DNA of 64,000 nucleotides, from assembly GCF_030272615.1 (NCBI RefSeq), contig NC_081414.1:521424185-521488184 (forward strand), read 5' to 3'. Under the pieces are notes generated by a model. That model ran no database searches. It worked only from the letters and a program-made list of their open reading frames with translations, and had not been told where the DNA came from. The position numbers and the translations under genes were made by a program. Each line of letters opens with the position of its first letter. Position 1 is the stretch's first letter. The stretch comes from Cryptomeria japonica. Its lineage: Eukaryota; Streptophyta; Pinopsida; Cupressales; Cupressaceae. This document shows, piece after piece, positions 22,150 through 33,009 of the stretch.

Positions 22150-24451
22150 TTTGAAAGTTTCAAATATGGATACAAGTCCAGTTAGTAAGTGTCCAAGTGT
22201 TTCTTTCTCTTTGACTTATGTCGGTGTGGCCTTTGCAAGCATATCCATACATTCCCTCTTATGTACACCAAGTGAATCCAATCTTGGACTCACCAATCCT
22301 CTGGGACTTCTTGCTCTCCGAATGATCTTGTCTCTTTCTTTTTCAAAAGAAAAAATTTGGTTCTCCAAAGACAAAATTTGTCCATCAATAGATGTTGTGA
22401 GTGAGGTTAGTCCATCAAAAGAATTAGCAATATTAGAAACCTTTTCATGTAACTCCTTTAACCTGTTATCTACATTTGTTGTAAGAATTTCTATATTACA
22501 ATGGAACCTATAGATATTAGTATAATGTTTCAAAGAATTTCCAATAAGAATTAGTTTTTCTTCAATCTTCCTCTTCTCTATTTCAATAATCTGGTCAAAA
22601 GTGGCTTTCTTAGCCAAAGTAAAATGCTCAACTGATTTCCAGTCGGAAATCTGCTACAATGATTGGAAGTTGTTAAATATATCCTCAATTAATGCCTTAA
22701 GCTTGTCGAAAGGGCTTACTTCATTTTCAATCATACAATTAGGAATTAGTTTGTGCAAAATTGTAATTGACTGGTCTATTATTCCTTTGTCTATAGATCC
22801 CTCCTTTATTAGCTTTTGAGTAGCCACCATCATTAACTCTATGGGACTCATCTCAGTGATTGATTTCTTCTCAACTTGAGGAGTGTCAATTGCCAAAAGT
22901 TTTGTCGGGGAATCAACATCAACTACTAATATAGTCTTATTAGTCCCTTTTACCTTATCCTCTTTTGCACTGGTGGCTTCACCACTTGGTGTAGTATCAG
23001 TTACTATCGGTGAAATATTGTCAATACCTTGTATATTATCTACATTGCCTTGCTCAAAATTTGTCTTTGCTGGTATGGACTATACACTCTCATCAATTTT
23101 AGGTCTACCTGTCGGTGGTGTCTGTACACTCTTATTTACTGTCGATATATCCAAAATTGGTTCTGAACTTCCCAAAATTCCTTTCCTTTTACATTTTTCT
23201 AGAATAGTGGAAGTTGTTGCCTTAACAAATTCTTCTTGGGAGGTGAGGAAATCTAGATTCTTTTGGAAGAATTTGGACCAAACATCTCTAGTCTCATTAA
23301 TTATCTCATTTATCCTACCCATCATTAGGCTTATTTTCTGGGTTTGCTGCTAAAAATTGTTCTGTTTGCAACATCAATACATCATTTCATTTCCTCATTG
23401 TTTATTGAGCCACACATTCAAAAGTTTGACTTCCTTAATTTTACTATCCCTCTTGACTACATCTAGTCTTCTTGCATCTAACTTATTATACAGTGATAAG
23501 GGAATTTCCTTCAAAATTTCTACTAAATCTTCCTTATATATATCTATATGTAACAAAATTGCTTCTCCAATTTCATTATGCTCATTATCATCTAAATTTT
23601 CATAGAAATTTGATACATTCTTCAAAATACCATCTTTTGTTACCTCATCTATCAGTTTAGCATAGGTCATTATAACATTACCAGATTCAATTGCTTCATC
23701 ACTCTTTTTCTTCTTACTGGGGGTCGCAAGAGTGGATGAGACTAGTTTCCTTTTCTGAGTAGGTTTCCTTGTCGGAGGTGTGGGAGTAGTAGGTTTTGTA
23801 ACTTTTCTTACAAGCTTCCTCCTTGGCTCCACCTCCTTCTCTTCTACCAGAGGCTTGTCATATTTCTTCCTTTGTACCCTTCTGAATGCTAGAGGTTCAT
23901 TATCCTCTAGATTAGAGTTAGAAGTGATAGAAGAAATGAAAGTTTCAGACCTCTTTCCCTCGGGAGCACTAGCCACAACTAGTTCTACTGTCAGTTTGGA
24001 TCCAAAACCTAGTTCAGTACCTATCCTATGAATTAAATTTTTAACAAATGAAGACATCTTATCAATTTTTTTTCACTTCTTTTCTTGTTGAAGCCAATTT
24101 TGACTTCAAGAGCCTTTTCCTCTGCAGTGCCAAAATGTTTAGTCTTGTGATCTAATGGAGCTTCAAGTAACATTTTTACATAAAGTTCCAAAATGTTGTC
24201 ATCTACTTCATACCCTAGCTTAGTGACCCATATGGTTCTAGGTTCCACTACCTCCATGAGAGTTTCATCAATTTTTACCATAAAGCAAATATCAATGGAG
24301 TATTTCTCCACAATGTGCTTTGAGATCCTCTCCCTCTATCTTATGTTTTCCTGAAAAGTTTTGAAGTAGCCCCAAATCTTTTCATCCCTATCGGTACCAA
24401 GACCAATGATTGCATCTTTGATTTGCATACCTACTGGTATTTCATGATCCT
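22150..24451 (-). pseudogene. orfY copy Z, C-terminal part
   Basis: Same protein as 16287-18800. It begins with DHEIPVGMQIKDAI, matching DFGFDIPVGKQLLD of copy Y, exactly where gypsy A interrupts it. It continues with VEPRTIWVTKLGYEVDDN (24240) and RKPTQKRKLVSSTLATPSKKKK (about 23730), a basic, possibly nuclear-targeting stretch. IYKEDLVEILKEIPLSLYNKLDARRLDVVK follows at about 23480, then the coiled-coil tail (23325-22216). A few stops and one frame change near 24057. The upstream part lies at 38705-39520 beyond gypsy A. Confidence 0.65.
24447..24451 (+). repeat. Target-site duplication of gypsy A, left
   Basis: ATCCT directly before the 5' LTR, against ATACT at 38705-38709 directly after the 3' LTR: 4 of 5 bases match, as expected for an aged 5-bp gypsy duplication. 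Confidence 0.65.
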
Positions 24452-25493
24452 TGTATACACCTAAAAATGGTCTGAAGATAATTAATTAAATAAGCAATTA
24501 TTTAATTAGTCCCCTTTCACAATTTTACCAAATTCACTAAACAATTTGATTAAATTCCTCCTTTCATCCACTTATTAATAAATCTAAGGATTTATTTAAT
24601 AGGTTCATTTCAATTATCCCCTTTGATTAATTAATTTAAATTAATTAATTCTCCCCCCATCTTCAAATTCATTTCTTCCCATCCCCTAATTAATTAAAAC
24701 AAATCAATTTATGAGTTGTTGAGAATTAATTAGCCTTTTCTTATTATTTGAATTTTTGAATTCAAATTACCCACATGCCTCCTAACTCCTAACCACTTCT
24801 AAACCTAATCCATTCCATCTAATCTTGGGTTTAATTAAACCTACCTTAGCTTTCACATCCTAACCTCCTATGGTGTGGATACTCTCCCCTTGAGACACAT
24901 GGAATTCTTAGGCCATATGTATTCTCTCTTGGAAGCCTCTTGACACTTGTCACTATAGAGATGACAAATGTTCCCTTTTATCCAACCACTTTTCCAACCT
25001 CCTCCAATTTCACCATTGATATCTTCAGACTCAATCTTGATCATTGATTCCTTCCACCTCACCCCTAGCCTTGGAAATCCTATAAATAGACCCCATTTTG
25101 GAGCAATAATCATCCCATCTCATTTGCATTTCAGGAATTGTTACTATAGGCATAATATCTCTTAGCTTATCATTTGAGCAATGTTATTATAGGCAATTGC
25201 ATCTTAGATCTAGCTAATTTTCTAGCATAATTGTTCAATCATGTAGCTTAATCATTATCTTTTCTAGCTTAAATGCATCATTCTCATCTTAAATTCTCCA
25301 TCTAGGTGTAGTCAAGTCACTAGAATTCACTTATCCAGATCTGAGAGCAAATCTACACTCGCATTTATTAGGAGGTGATAGATCGATTAGCCATGGTTTA
25401 TTTTTATTTGTTTTAAATTTGCTAACCATGCTTGTAATGATCTATTGAGTGTTTTGTGTTGCAGCTGCAGGTATACACTTCACAGGCATGACA
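24452..25493 (+). repeat. Gypsy A 5' LTR
   Basis: 1042 bases from TGTATACACC to GGCATGACA. It is collinear with 37671-38704; differences include about 28 bases near 24585 absent from the 3' copy and a short duplication in the 3' copy near 38060. Contains a TATA box at 25081. Confidence 0.95.
25081..25088 (+). promoter_or_regulatory. Gypsy A 5' LTR TATA box
   Basis: TATAAATA, about 630 bases into the LTR and conserved at 38291 in the 3' LTR. It probably directs the genomic transcript. Confidence 0.6.
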
Positions 25494-25515
25494 TTTTGGC
25501 GCCCATTGTGGGGCT
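25494..25515 (+). other. Gypsy A primer-binding region
   Basis: TTTTGGCGCCCATTGTGGGG right after the LTR. Gypsy B has TTTTTGTGCCCACCGTGGGG at the same place. Sites of this GCGCCCACCGTGGGG form are common in plant gypsy elements; tRNA not assigned. Confidence 0.6.
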
Positions 25516-27750
25516 GAAATTATCATTTTTGGCCTCTTAAGCTTCATCAACATTCATCTCTACTTGGGTCTGGTTCAGAAACTCGTATGAGCTCCTTTGT
25601 TGGCTCATACAAACTTCTTTGTGAGTTGGCATAATAATCATTCTTTACTCGTATAAGCTCATTTCTCTATCGTACGAGCCTATTTCTTCTTTGCATGAGA
25701 TCTAAAGTTTTATCGTACAATCTAGTAAAGTGTGTCGTACGACTTTCTGCTTCTATTTTTTTTAAATGGACCGCATTTTAGGGTTTTTAGGTTTTAATAC
25801 GATCATTATTAATACTAACCCTGTTGTTTATGGTCTTTTTGGTAGCTTAACTATTTTTGTAGGATGATTGTCAAAGATACGCTAGCCAAAGACTTATTTC
25901 AACCAAACACATCAGGCTTACTAATGGATCTATTTTATAGGTTGCCTAAAAAGAATTTAACAAAACCTTGTGTATTTATTAAATTTATCTAGGCACACTT
26001 GTCTTTTGCTAAAGGAATGAATAATCATGTATTTTGTGCTTTTGATGATAGGTGAGTATGCTCTCACCTTTTTTAGGTGATCAGAAAGCTATACTCATCA
26101 TTTAATTTCATTAGTGCATATCTTCAGCGAGTCTGCCCTCCTGAGGAGCTAACAACTCTTAGCCATTAAGGTCGGCGAGAGGGGAATGACCTAAGTGGGA
26201 ATGGCTAACACCAAGTAATCCAACCCACTATAAAATAAATATGATTTGATGAAAATCAAGTCAATGATAGTGCTCAGGAATAGCTCTCCTCCATACCTTC
26301 GGGTATAGCAAACCTTGGTTTTCAAGGCTAGGAGACCTCTTGATTGAGTATTATACCCCGATGCACTGAATAGATCCCTTACTAATTATGGTTAAATTAG
26401 AAGCTACCTGATTCACCTCTGAAAGAGTGATAATATTTTTGCAAGAGAGATAGTAACTCTCCCAAGACACTTTCCATATCTTGCCCCCATTAGCATTTGG
26501 AGTCAGATAATACAGTGTTGAGAATCCATTGCATGAAACTCAACGGTTGTATTTTGATTAGCTATTGGGTGTGTACCTAAGCTTGCAAGAACAAGTTTTC
26601 TCTCTCAGCCAACTTCCTTAGGGTTTAGCATGCTTGAGGTCACTTATCATATTGCATTTTTTCTGTATATTCATCCCTAAATCAAAAAAATCAAACATCT
26701 AAAACTGGAAAACATAAGCAAAACATCAAACTTCATTGATCAAAATTTGACCACACAAACACATTTACCTCTATTCTATTCTCTATCGTATGAGAAATTT
26801 ATCTTGTCGTATGGTTCAGAAAATTTTGTCATATGAGATTAATCTTTAGTCGTATGGCTCAGTAGGAATTGTTGTACGAGCTTGTTCTTTTTCATATGAA
26901 AATTCTAGTTTGTTGTATGGTTTGGAAAAGTTTGTCGTACTGATTGGTCATTTGTCATATGGGATTAATCTTTAGTCATATGGCTCAGTAGGAATTGTTG
27001 TACAGAGCCTATTCTCTTTCACATGAAATTCCTAGTTTGTTGTATAAGCTGGTATATCTTGTCATTTGGGGTTATATAGTCTATTGTACGAGTCTCTTCT
27101 TTTGCCAATCTAGAGCTATGTCCTGCATGTCTTTTTCACATCTGTCATTTTTGCTTGATCAATTTGTAGTGATCATAAAGACCAGTTATCTATCATTCTA
27201 TGCTTGGATTGTCTCCTTTGTTCGCTTGATCAAGTTATCATCTATCAAAATCAAACTTTAGAACATAAACACCTCAAGATTTTCAAGTGCTCACCCTCAA
27301 CAAGTTCAAGATCTAAACATCTCAAAGTGCATTATCACCCTCTTTGGTAAACTGATCACCCCAAACATAGTTTCTCATTAGGATCTATCATCCTTTATCA
27401 TGAAACTAAAACACTTGGTCTGAATAATCTTATCCTAGATCATAAGATATATCATTCCTATTGGACTTGATTTTTTATCAAATCATCATCATTGCACTCC
27501 AAAATTGAAGATCGAAAAACCTACAAACTTTTAAACACTTGAATCATCTTTTTGTGTCATATCACTCTATCACATTTACATTGGCAGTTGATCACTTATC
27601 AAAACAAATTTTGGACAATCAAACCCCTAAAATAGAAATAGAAACATTTGCAATAGCTGAAAATCATATGAACATGACATACCAAAGCAAAATACAAGTA
27701 ACAAGACAACATATTAGAGAAATCAAATAAGTCTAAAATCAAAATCCAAC
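25516..27750 (+). other. Gypsy A leader
   Basis: Non-coding, long leader. It contains short repeats built on TCGTACGAG/TCGTATGAG (25560-25760 and 26780-27090), a conserved GAGAGGGGAATGACCTAA block (26170-26195), a TATA-like box (26220-26240), and a block of about 230 bases (26403-26632) very similar to 52081-52310 of gypsy C. No start codon opens a long frame before 27752. Confidence 0.65.
26780..27090 (+). repeat. TCGTAYGAG-type tandem repeats
   Basis: Degenerate repeats of about 125 bases (second copy at about 26963 repeats 26838 onward: ATTAATCTTTAGTC...GGCTCAGTAGGAATTGTTGTAC). Each is made of shorter units carrying TCGTATG or TTGTACGAG. Units of the same kind occur at 25560-25760. Confidence 0.7.
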
Positions 27751-27751
27751 T

Positions 27752-28450
27752 ATGTCAAAATATCACAAGGATTCAAACATGTCTCCAAAGAAAAGTGGTT
27801 TTTTTATGCAACTCTTAAAGATATCCCTAAAGGATTTGGTTGAGAAAGATCAAAATCGTGCACCTATGTCTAGCAATGGCTCATCCCTTCATAAGAAAAT
27901 TGACTCTCCAAAGGCACCTATTCCCACACCTCCTGAAAGCTTGCACGAACCTTCCATAGCATCCTCACTAAAGAAAACATCCAAAGATGAAGTTCCCCAA
28001 GGGATATCCATGATTTCCATCAAACCTATTTCAGAGGATCCTATTCAAAGCTCATGTCCTTCATATCCAAGCATTGATTCCTTGCAACATCCCCATAATT
28101 CTCCCTTGCAAATCTAAGTCCTCATTCATAGAACGCTTGTTAAACGTGTCCTAATAGATGGAGGAGATGGCTTAAACATCTGTTCTTTGAGTCTTGTCTA
28201 TGCTCTAGGTTATTCAGAAGATGCAGTTGATCCCCATAAAAAGATCACATTCAAAGCATCTGATGAAGAAGAACATTCCTCTAAAGGAATTATGATATTA
28301 CCCCTCAATGTGGGACCTTTGTAGAAAGACACAACATGACAAGTTCTAGACTTGGACCTACCATACAACATACTCTTGGGAAGACCCTGGATACAGGACA
28401 TACAAGCTATTACATTAGCATGTCATGAGTGCTTAAATTTTCTCTACAAT
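27752..28450 (+). pseudogene. Gypsy A protease with short Pro/Ser leader
   Basis: An open frame from 27752 gives a Lys/Pro/Ser-rich stretch in the place of gag, ending PHNSPLQI. After one TAA it continues as RVLIDGGDGLNICSLSLVYALG (about 28145-28210), the retropepsin active site in the D-G-G form also seen in gypsy [18 protein letters not shown] at 28354-28400 is the conserved protease C-terminal strand. There is no gag capsid or zinc motif, so gag has been deleted. Three further stops. Confidence 0.75.
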
Positions 28451-29396
28451 GGGTAGGAAATCACTATCTCAGCAGACTCAAATCCATTGCAGTGTTGTAT
28501 TAATATGAAATCAGCTCAAGAGATCATTGTTTCACATAACAAAGAGGCAGCATATTCAAGCACATAATCCAAGGAAAAATCATTTGCATCAATTTTGTCA
28601 AACATGGAAAAACAAATGCAGCTAAGAGATTGAGGGAATGGAGAATATTTGCTATCATGGAAAAACAAACAAGAGCAACTTTAAATTGAAAGGGAAGAAG
28701 CAGATTTAGAAGTTGATGTAGTTCACGTGTATGCAGGACAAATGTTAGGAACTAGACTACTTGAATTAGAATCACATTCAGCTGACATGGATGTAATTAA
28801 GGATGATCAGGAGCTACTTGCACGAGGTCATTCTGATGAGAGTATAGTTCTAGAAATGGAAATACATATCGAAAGCTCTGACATCTCTATCATGACCCCT
28901 AATATCTTTGACATAATTCAACATGAGGACCCTTTATCCTTAATCCCTCTTGAACCTATGGATTGGGAAAATGAAGGACATACTACCATTGATACCTTTC
29001 CTAATGACCATGCCATATCCTTATATCTTAATGCAATCGAACCTGTAACAACTCTCACCAGGGATTCCGCTAACGTATCTTCAAGTCAAGTGGGTGTTAA
29101 ATCTCCTAGACGCAAAAGGGAAAACCAAGAAAAAAATATCAAGTCTAATGCTGAAAACCATTTATTGGCAACATTGGACCGAGAAAAAGTAAAAATAAAC
29201 GATGCATCTAATGGTGAAAACCTCCTCGAGGCACCGAAAGATGGGAGATTTGACACCTTACCTAAAGTTTATCAAGAGAAGTTATCTATCCTAATAGAAC
29301 CATCATAGGTAGTTATCATTGGTACAACTGATCTATATCCAATAACTTCTCTATCAAAACTAGCAAGGCAGAAATATTTGGAACTATTCAAAAGAT
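28451..29396 (+). pseudogene. Gypsy A acidic linker between protease and RT
   Basis: Broken frames to 28726, then 193 open codons (28727-29308), acidic, with WENEGHTTIDTFPNDHAISLYLNAIEPVT and NGENLLEAPKDGRFDTLPKVYQEKLSILIEPS. Gypsy B has the same blocks at 47300-47640 (NDHDLVLYLDVIEPIHP, DGENLFEVLEDGRFD). The role of this linker is unknown. The codons for NGENLLEAP form the type I hairpin described separately. Confidence 0.7.
29213..29235 (+). other. Type I hairpin, gypsy A
   Basis: Within the linker frame: GGTG, AAAA bulge, CCTC, 3-base loop, GAGG, CACC, giving two perfect 4-bp stems. The corresponding gypsy B site (47548-47570) has the same layout with changed bases that still pair. Confidence 0.55.
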
Positions 29397-29812
29397 AGCA
29401 AATTATTTTTACTTTGTCATATACAGACACTCTAGGGTTTGATCCATATCTTACAATATATCACCCAAATATCAGTCCAGGAGCAAGCATCAATAATGGA
29501 ACACAACACGGATCAGGACCAAGTATTCTATTCATCACACCACAAGCTCATACAATCCCAAAAGCATACAAATTAAGCTTTCCATGCACCAACAACATAG
29601 TAGAATATGAAGCTTTTGTAACATGTATCAAAATGGCTATAGAATGGAACATTACACAACTACAAGTCTTTAGAGACTCTCAGCTCATCATCAAACAAAT
29701 TAATGATGATTACCAAACAAAGGATGACAAATTAATGCCTTACAAAAATATGGTAGTTGATTTCAAGAAGTCAGCAGATGCCATGGCAACACTTTCTTCT
29801 CTACTTTAGACA
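29397..29812 (+). pseudogene. Gypsy A RT start fused to Tat RNase H
   Basis: SYTDTLGFDPYLTIYHPNIS (29417-29476) is the N-terminal start of RT as in gypsy B (SYADMLGLNPDLIMHHLNV). It runs straight into NNGTQHGSGPSILFITPQAHTIPKAYKL, which in gypsy B is the archaeal-like RNase H some 1.3 kb further on (FITPQGHTILKSYRL). NNIVEYEAFVTCIKMAIEWNI carries the catalytic Glu and DSQLIIKQIN an Asp. RT palm, thumb and the retroviral RNase H are missing. The frame is open for 131 codons across the junction. Confidence 0.8.
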
Positions 29813-31170
29813 CAAGAAAATCAAGAGCGTTATGAATTCCTGGTTGAAGCTTTGTTTTACCCCTCTCATAATTGTCTCGATTCCCAAACTACCTATCACC
29901 TTGTTGGGCATGATTCCTCCTGCTATGGCCAAACTTAGACATACCTAAAAGATAACACCCTACCTCCCGATTTATCAAAGAACCAAAAGAGAAACTTTAT
30001 TTGACCTCCCATTTTACTCTTGTCGTAGATACCCTATTTAAACGAGGTCTAGATGGTACTCTTTTAAGATGTCTCAAAGAAGAAGAATCTGAGAAGGCCT
30101 TACATGAAGTCCATAACAACATTTGTGGCACTCATTCAAGTGGTCTTACCCTTTCAAAAAAACTCATACGCTTGGGCTATTATTGGCCGGCTATGGAATG
30201 AGATTCTTTTCAGATGGCTAGAACATGCAAACAATGTCTGATCCATGGGAATTTGCTTCATGCACCAGCATAAGAACTTCATGCATTGGAAACATCTTGG
30301 CCTTTCTGCCAATGGGGTCTTGATCTAGTAGGAAAGATAAATCCTTCTTCATCCAATGGTCACAAATTCATCCTTATAGCTATAGAATATTTTACAAAAT
30401 GGATTGAGGCAATACCTCTCACAAATATCATAGGAAAACAAATTGCTACATTTATCTTGAACTACGTCATCTATCGCTATGGAATACCAATGACCATTAT
30501 CACTGATAATGGGTGACCATTCAAGAATCAAGATATACAAGAGCTATGTGAGAAATTCAAGATCCAACATAGATTCTCCACAACCTACTATCCACAGGGA
30601 AATGGGCAAGAAAAAGCATCAAACAAAACTATTTTGAAAATTCTCAAAAAGACAGTGAATGATGCTGGAAGAGATTGACATATTCAATTAAACCCTTCTT
30701 TATGGGCCTACCATGCCAGTATCTGCATGCCAACAGGTGCCACACCTTTCTCTCTTGTTTATGGATTAGAAGCAATATTGCCAATAGAAGTAGAGATACC
30801 TTCTCTACGAGTATCATTAAAAGGTTTCATTCCAGATGAAGAAGAACGAGTATCTAGATTACAAGTTAGAGTCGATCCATGAATGAAGAAAAAATGCCTT
30901 TGATCATTTAAAGGTATATCAGCAAAGAATGTGCCAGAGCTATAATCACAGGATCAAACCATGAATATTTCAAGTAGGGGAACTAGTACTAAAAGAAAAT
31001 TCACACAACCAGGTAGATCGAGAAAAAAAAGAAAATTTGAACCAAACTGGTTAGGTTTGTTTGTGCTCACAATAGTATTTGGATCAGGAGCATATCAGCT
31101 ATCAACATAGGATGGAGATCAGCTTGAAGAACCCATCAATAGAATGCATTTGAAGAAATTTTATGTCTAA
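29813..31170 (+). pseudogene. Gypsy A integrase, broken
   Basis: Tether and zinc domain: GLDGTLLRCLKEEESEKALHEVHNNICGTHSSGLTLSKKLIRLGYYWPAM...CKQCLIHGN. Core: WGLDLVGKINPSSSNGHKFILI (first Asp) and MTIITDNG (second Asp, then a TGA at 30515). In YYPQGNGQEKASNK the expected Glu is Lys at 30613-30615. C-terminal FEPNWLGLFVL and RMHLKKFYV end it at about 31170. About six stops; very similar to the gypsy B integrase. Confidence 0.85.
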
Positions 31171-31250
31171 AAAAGCAAAAAAAACAAAAAACCAAAAAAA
31201 ATAAAATAAAATAAAATAAAAAAATATGAGAAAAAGTGCAATAAAAACAA
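31171..31250 (+). repeat. A-rich simple repeat after gypsy A pol
   Basis: Poly-A with AAAAT units just after the integrase stop and before the type II hairpin. Gypsy B and C have A-rich minisatellites in the same position. Confidence 0.6.
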
Positions 31251-31279
31251 ATGGTGAAAACCTGGCAAATAGGCACTAT
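31251..31279 (+). other. Type II hairpin, gypsy A
   Basis: ATGGTG, AAAA bulge, CCTG, loop GCAAA, TAGG, CACTAT. The outer stem pairs over 6 bases with one G-U, and the inner stem over 4 with one G-U. See 51028, 55438 and 56312 for relatives. Confidence 0.55.
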
Positions 31280-33000
31280 CTGTCTGCTAGCTCTTCCATC
31301 TATTAGTTCATGCATCTTTCTGCTTGCATTAATTATCCATCATGAAGACTTTGTACATACACAGGCATCCCAGTTAATCTCTCGCCATGGTTTGGATCAT
31401 TGAGTATATCATAACCACTTTGTTTCTAGGCTTGGGACAAAATCCTGCACCTAGCTAGGGGCAAACTTCTTGGTCATTTTGAGCTTAATCAAACAAGTAG
31501 AACAACAATTAAACAACTTTTAACAATCAAAAACTAAGACACATCCAACATTGAACACAAGATCAAATTATCAACCATCAAACTATCACAAAGTCAGTAT
31601 AAGCACATTCACACACCTTTTCAATGGATGATTTCTTTTGAATAATGATTTTAACATGATTGTTCAACTTTCTTTTTATATCTTGATTTTCACTATCATG
31701 ATTTCTAAGTGTCTCCAGGATGTCTTTGACTAGAGGAACAAGGAAGGAATGTGATATTTTTCTTGTCTGTTTTCTAAAAATTAATCATTAATATGTGCAA
31801 ATTTATCTCGGGACATGATCATCAGAGTATCATTGAAAACATTTCCGATTTACATACTGAAATAATTAATATTGCCTGTTTTATGCAAGCAACACTCAGG
31901 TCATCTTGGTTCAATTATACCTCGATGCTTGTGCTAACTTGCCATATCAAAATCTAGAAAATAAGTGCTAAGGTCACCATGGTTTAATTATACCATCGAT
32001 GTTTGCACCCACTTCCCACATTTCAAAAGCTCAATGATGACAAAAATACAATAATCCAGTGACTAGTCTAGTTGTAGCTTTGCATTTTGTTAGTGAACAG
32101 ATTTTTTCCTTTCTTCAAATTAATTAATTTCAAACTCTATAGCCTTCTTTAAAAGACAAAAGTTCAACTAAACAGTTGGGTAAGTGTAACATATACTACT
32201 TCCCTCTGAATTTTTGATAGGTACAACTCCCTCCATTAGTTATTCAGGGAATAATATAATTAAATTTAATTGGTATGCTTTTAACCTGAAAGCACGTAAG
32301 GCTACCTACTTCATTCTTAGATGAGAGGCTAATGATTTACACTTATTTCAAAGAAAAATTATTCTTCAAAATGCTTCAACATGAGAAATGGAAGTGATCG
32401 AAACAAAGTTCAGAACACTAGTTTGACAGTTCATAAAAATAGATAAGAGAAATAAAATCTCTTTTCAAGCACATATCTTTTAAAATCTCAAAGGAAGGAG
32501 TCTCAGAATAATAATAATATTCTGCATCAAAAAAGCGATCACTGTCGTTTGATTAGATTAATATATGCAAAGATATATCACTATACATATTCAAAACTCA
32601 AAGGTTTTCCTTCTCCCAAAAACAATATGATTGTTTATATATATATATATATATATCTTATGCGACAAAGACACAAAAATACTTGTATAAATCCTTTTCA
32701 ATTCCAAATTTTTGAAGTCTGATGACTTCCTTCAACAAAACAAAACTTCTAAAAACCAGAAAAACTAAGTAAAAACTAACAAAATTCTAACCAAAATCTA
32801 ACCCCTATTTTGTCTATCTTAATCTAATTTATAGTCTTAAGAACAGAGGAGGTCTCCCTGAAAACTCGACCTCCTCTGAATCAGTTATGAAAACCAACAG
32901 ATTATATTTGGGATAGATGTCCCGAAGTCATTTGCAAGATCATGAAAAATACATTAAATAAAAATAGAGCATTATCAACATGTTATGCTCCTTTTCCATT
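31280..33000. other. Gypsy A post-pol non-coding region
   Basis: No convincing frame. It holds an imperfect direct duplication of about 70 bases (about 31893-31960 and 31968-32040, sharing GGTTCAATTATACC/GGTTTAATTATACC and TCGATG). A TA dinucleotide run lies at 32636-32656. Confidence 0.5.
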
Positions 33001-33009
33001 GTCATCTTC

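Noticed and set aside
22883-23353. Plus-strand frame of 156 codons with hydrophobic stretches
   Set aside because: Shadow of orfY copy Z on the opposite strand.
25560-27090. Possible CRISPR-like array (short repeats with variable spacers)
   Set aside because: Repeats are degenerate, unevenly spaced and lie in a plant gypsy leader; no cas genes, and CRISPR is not expected in a plant nuclear genome.
32636-32656. TA dinucleotide run as a possible origin or regulatory site
   Set aside because: Simple microsatellite without associated motifs.
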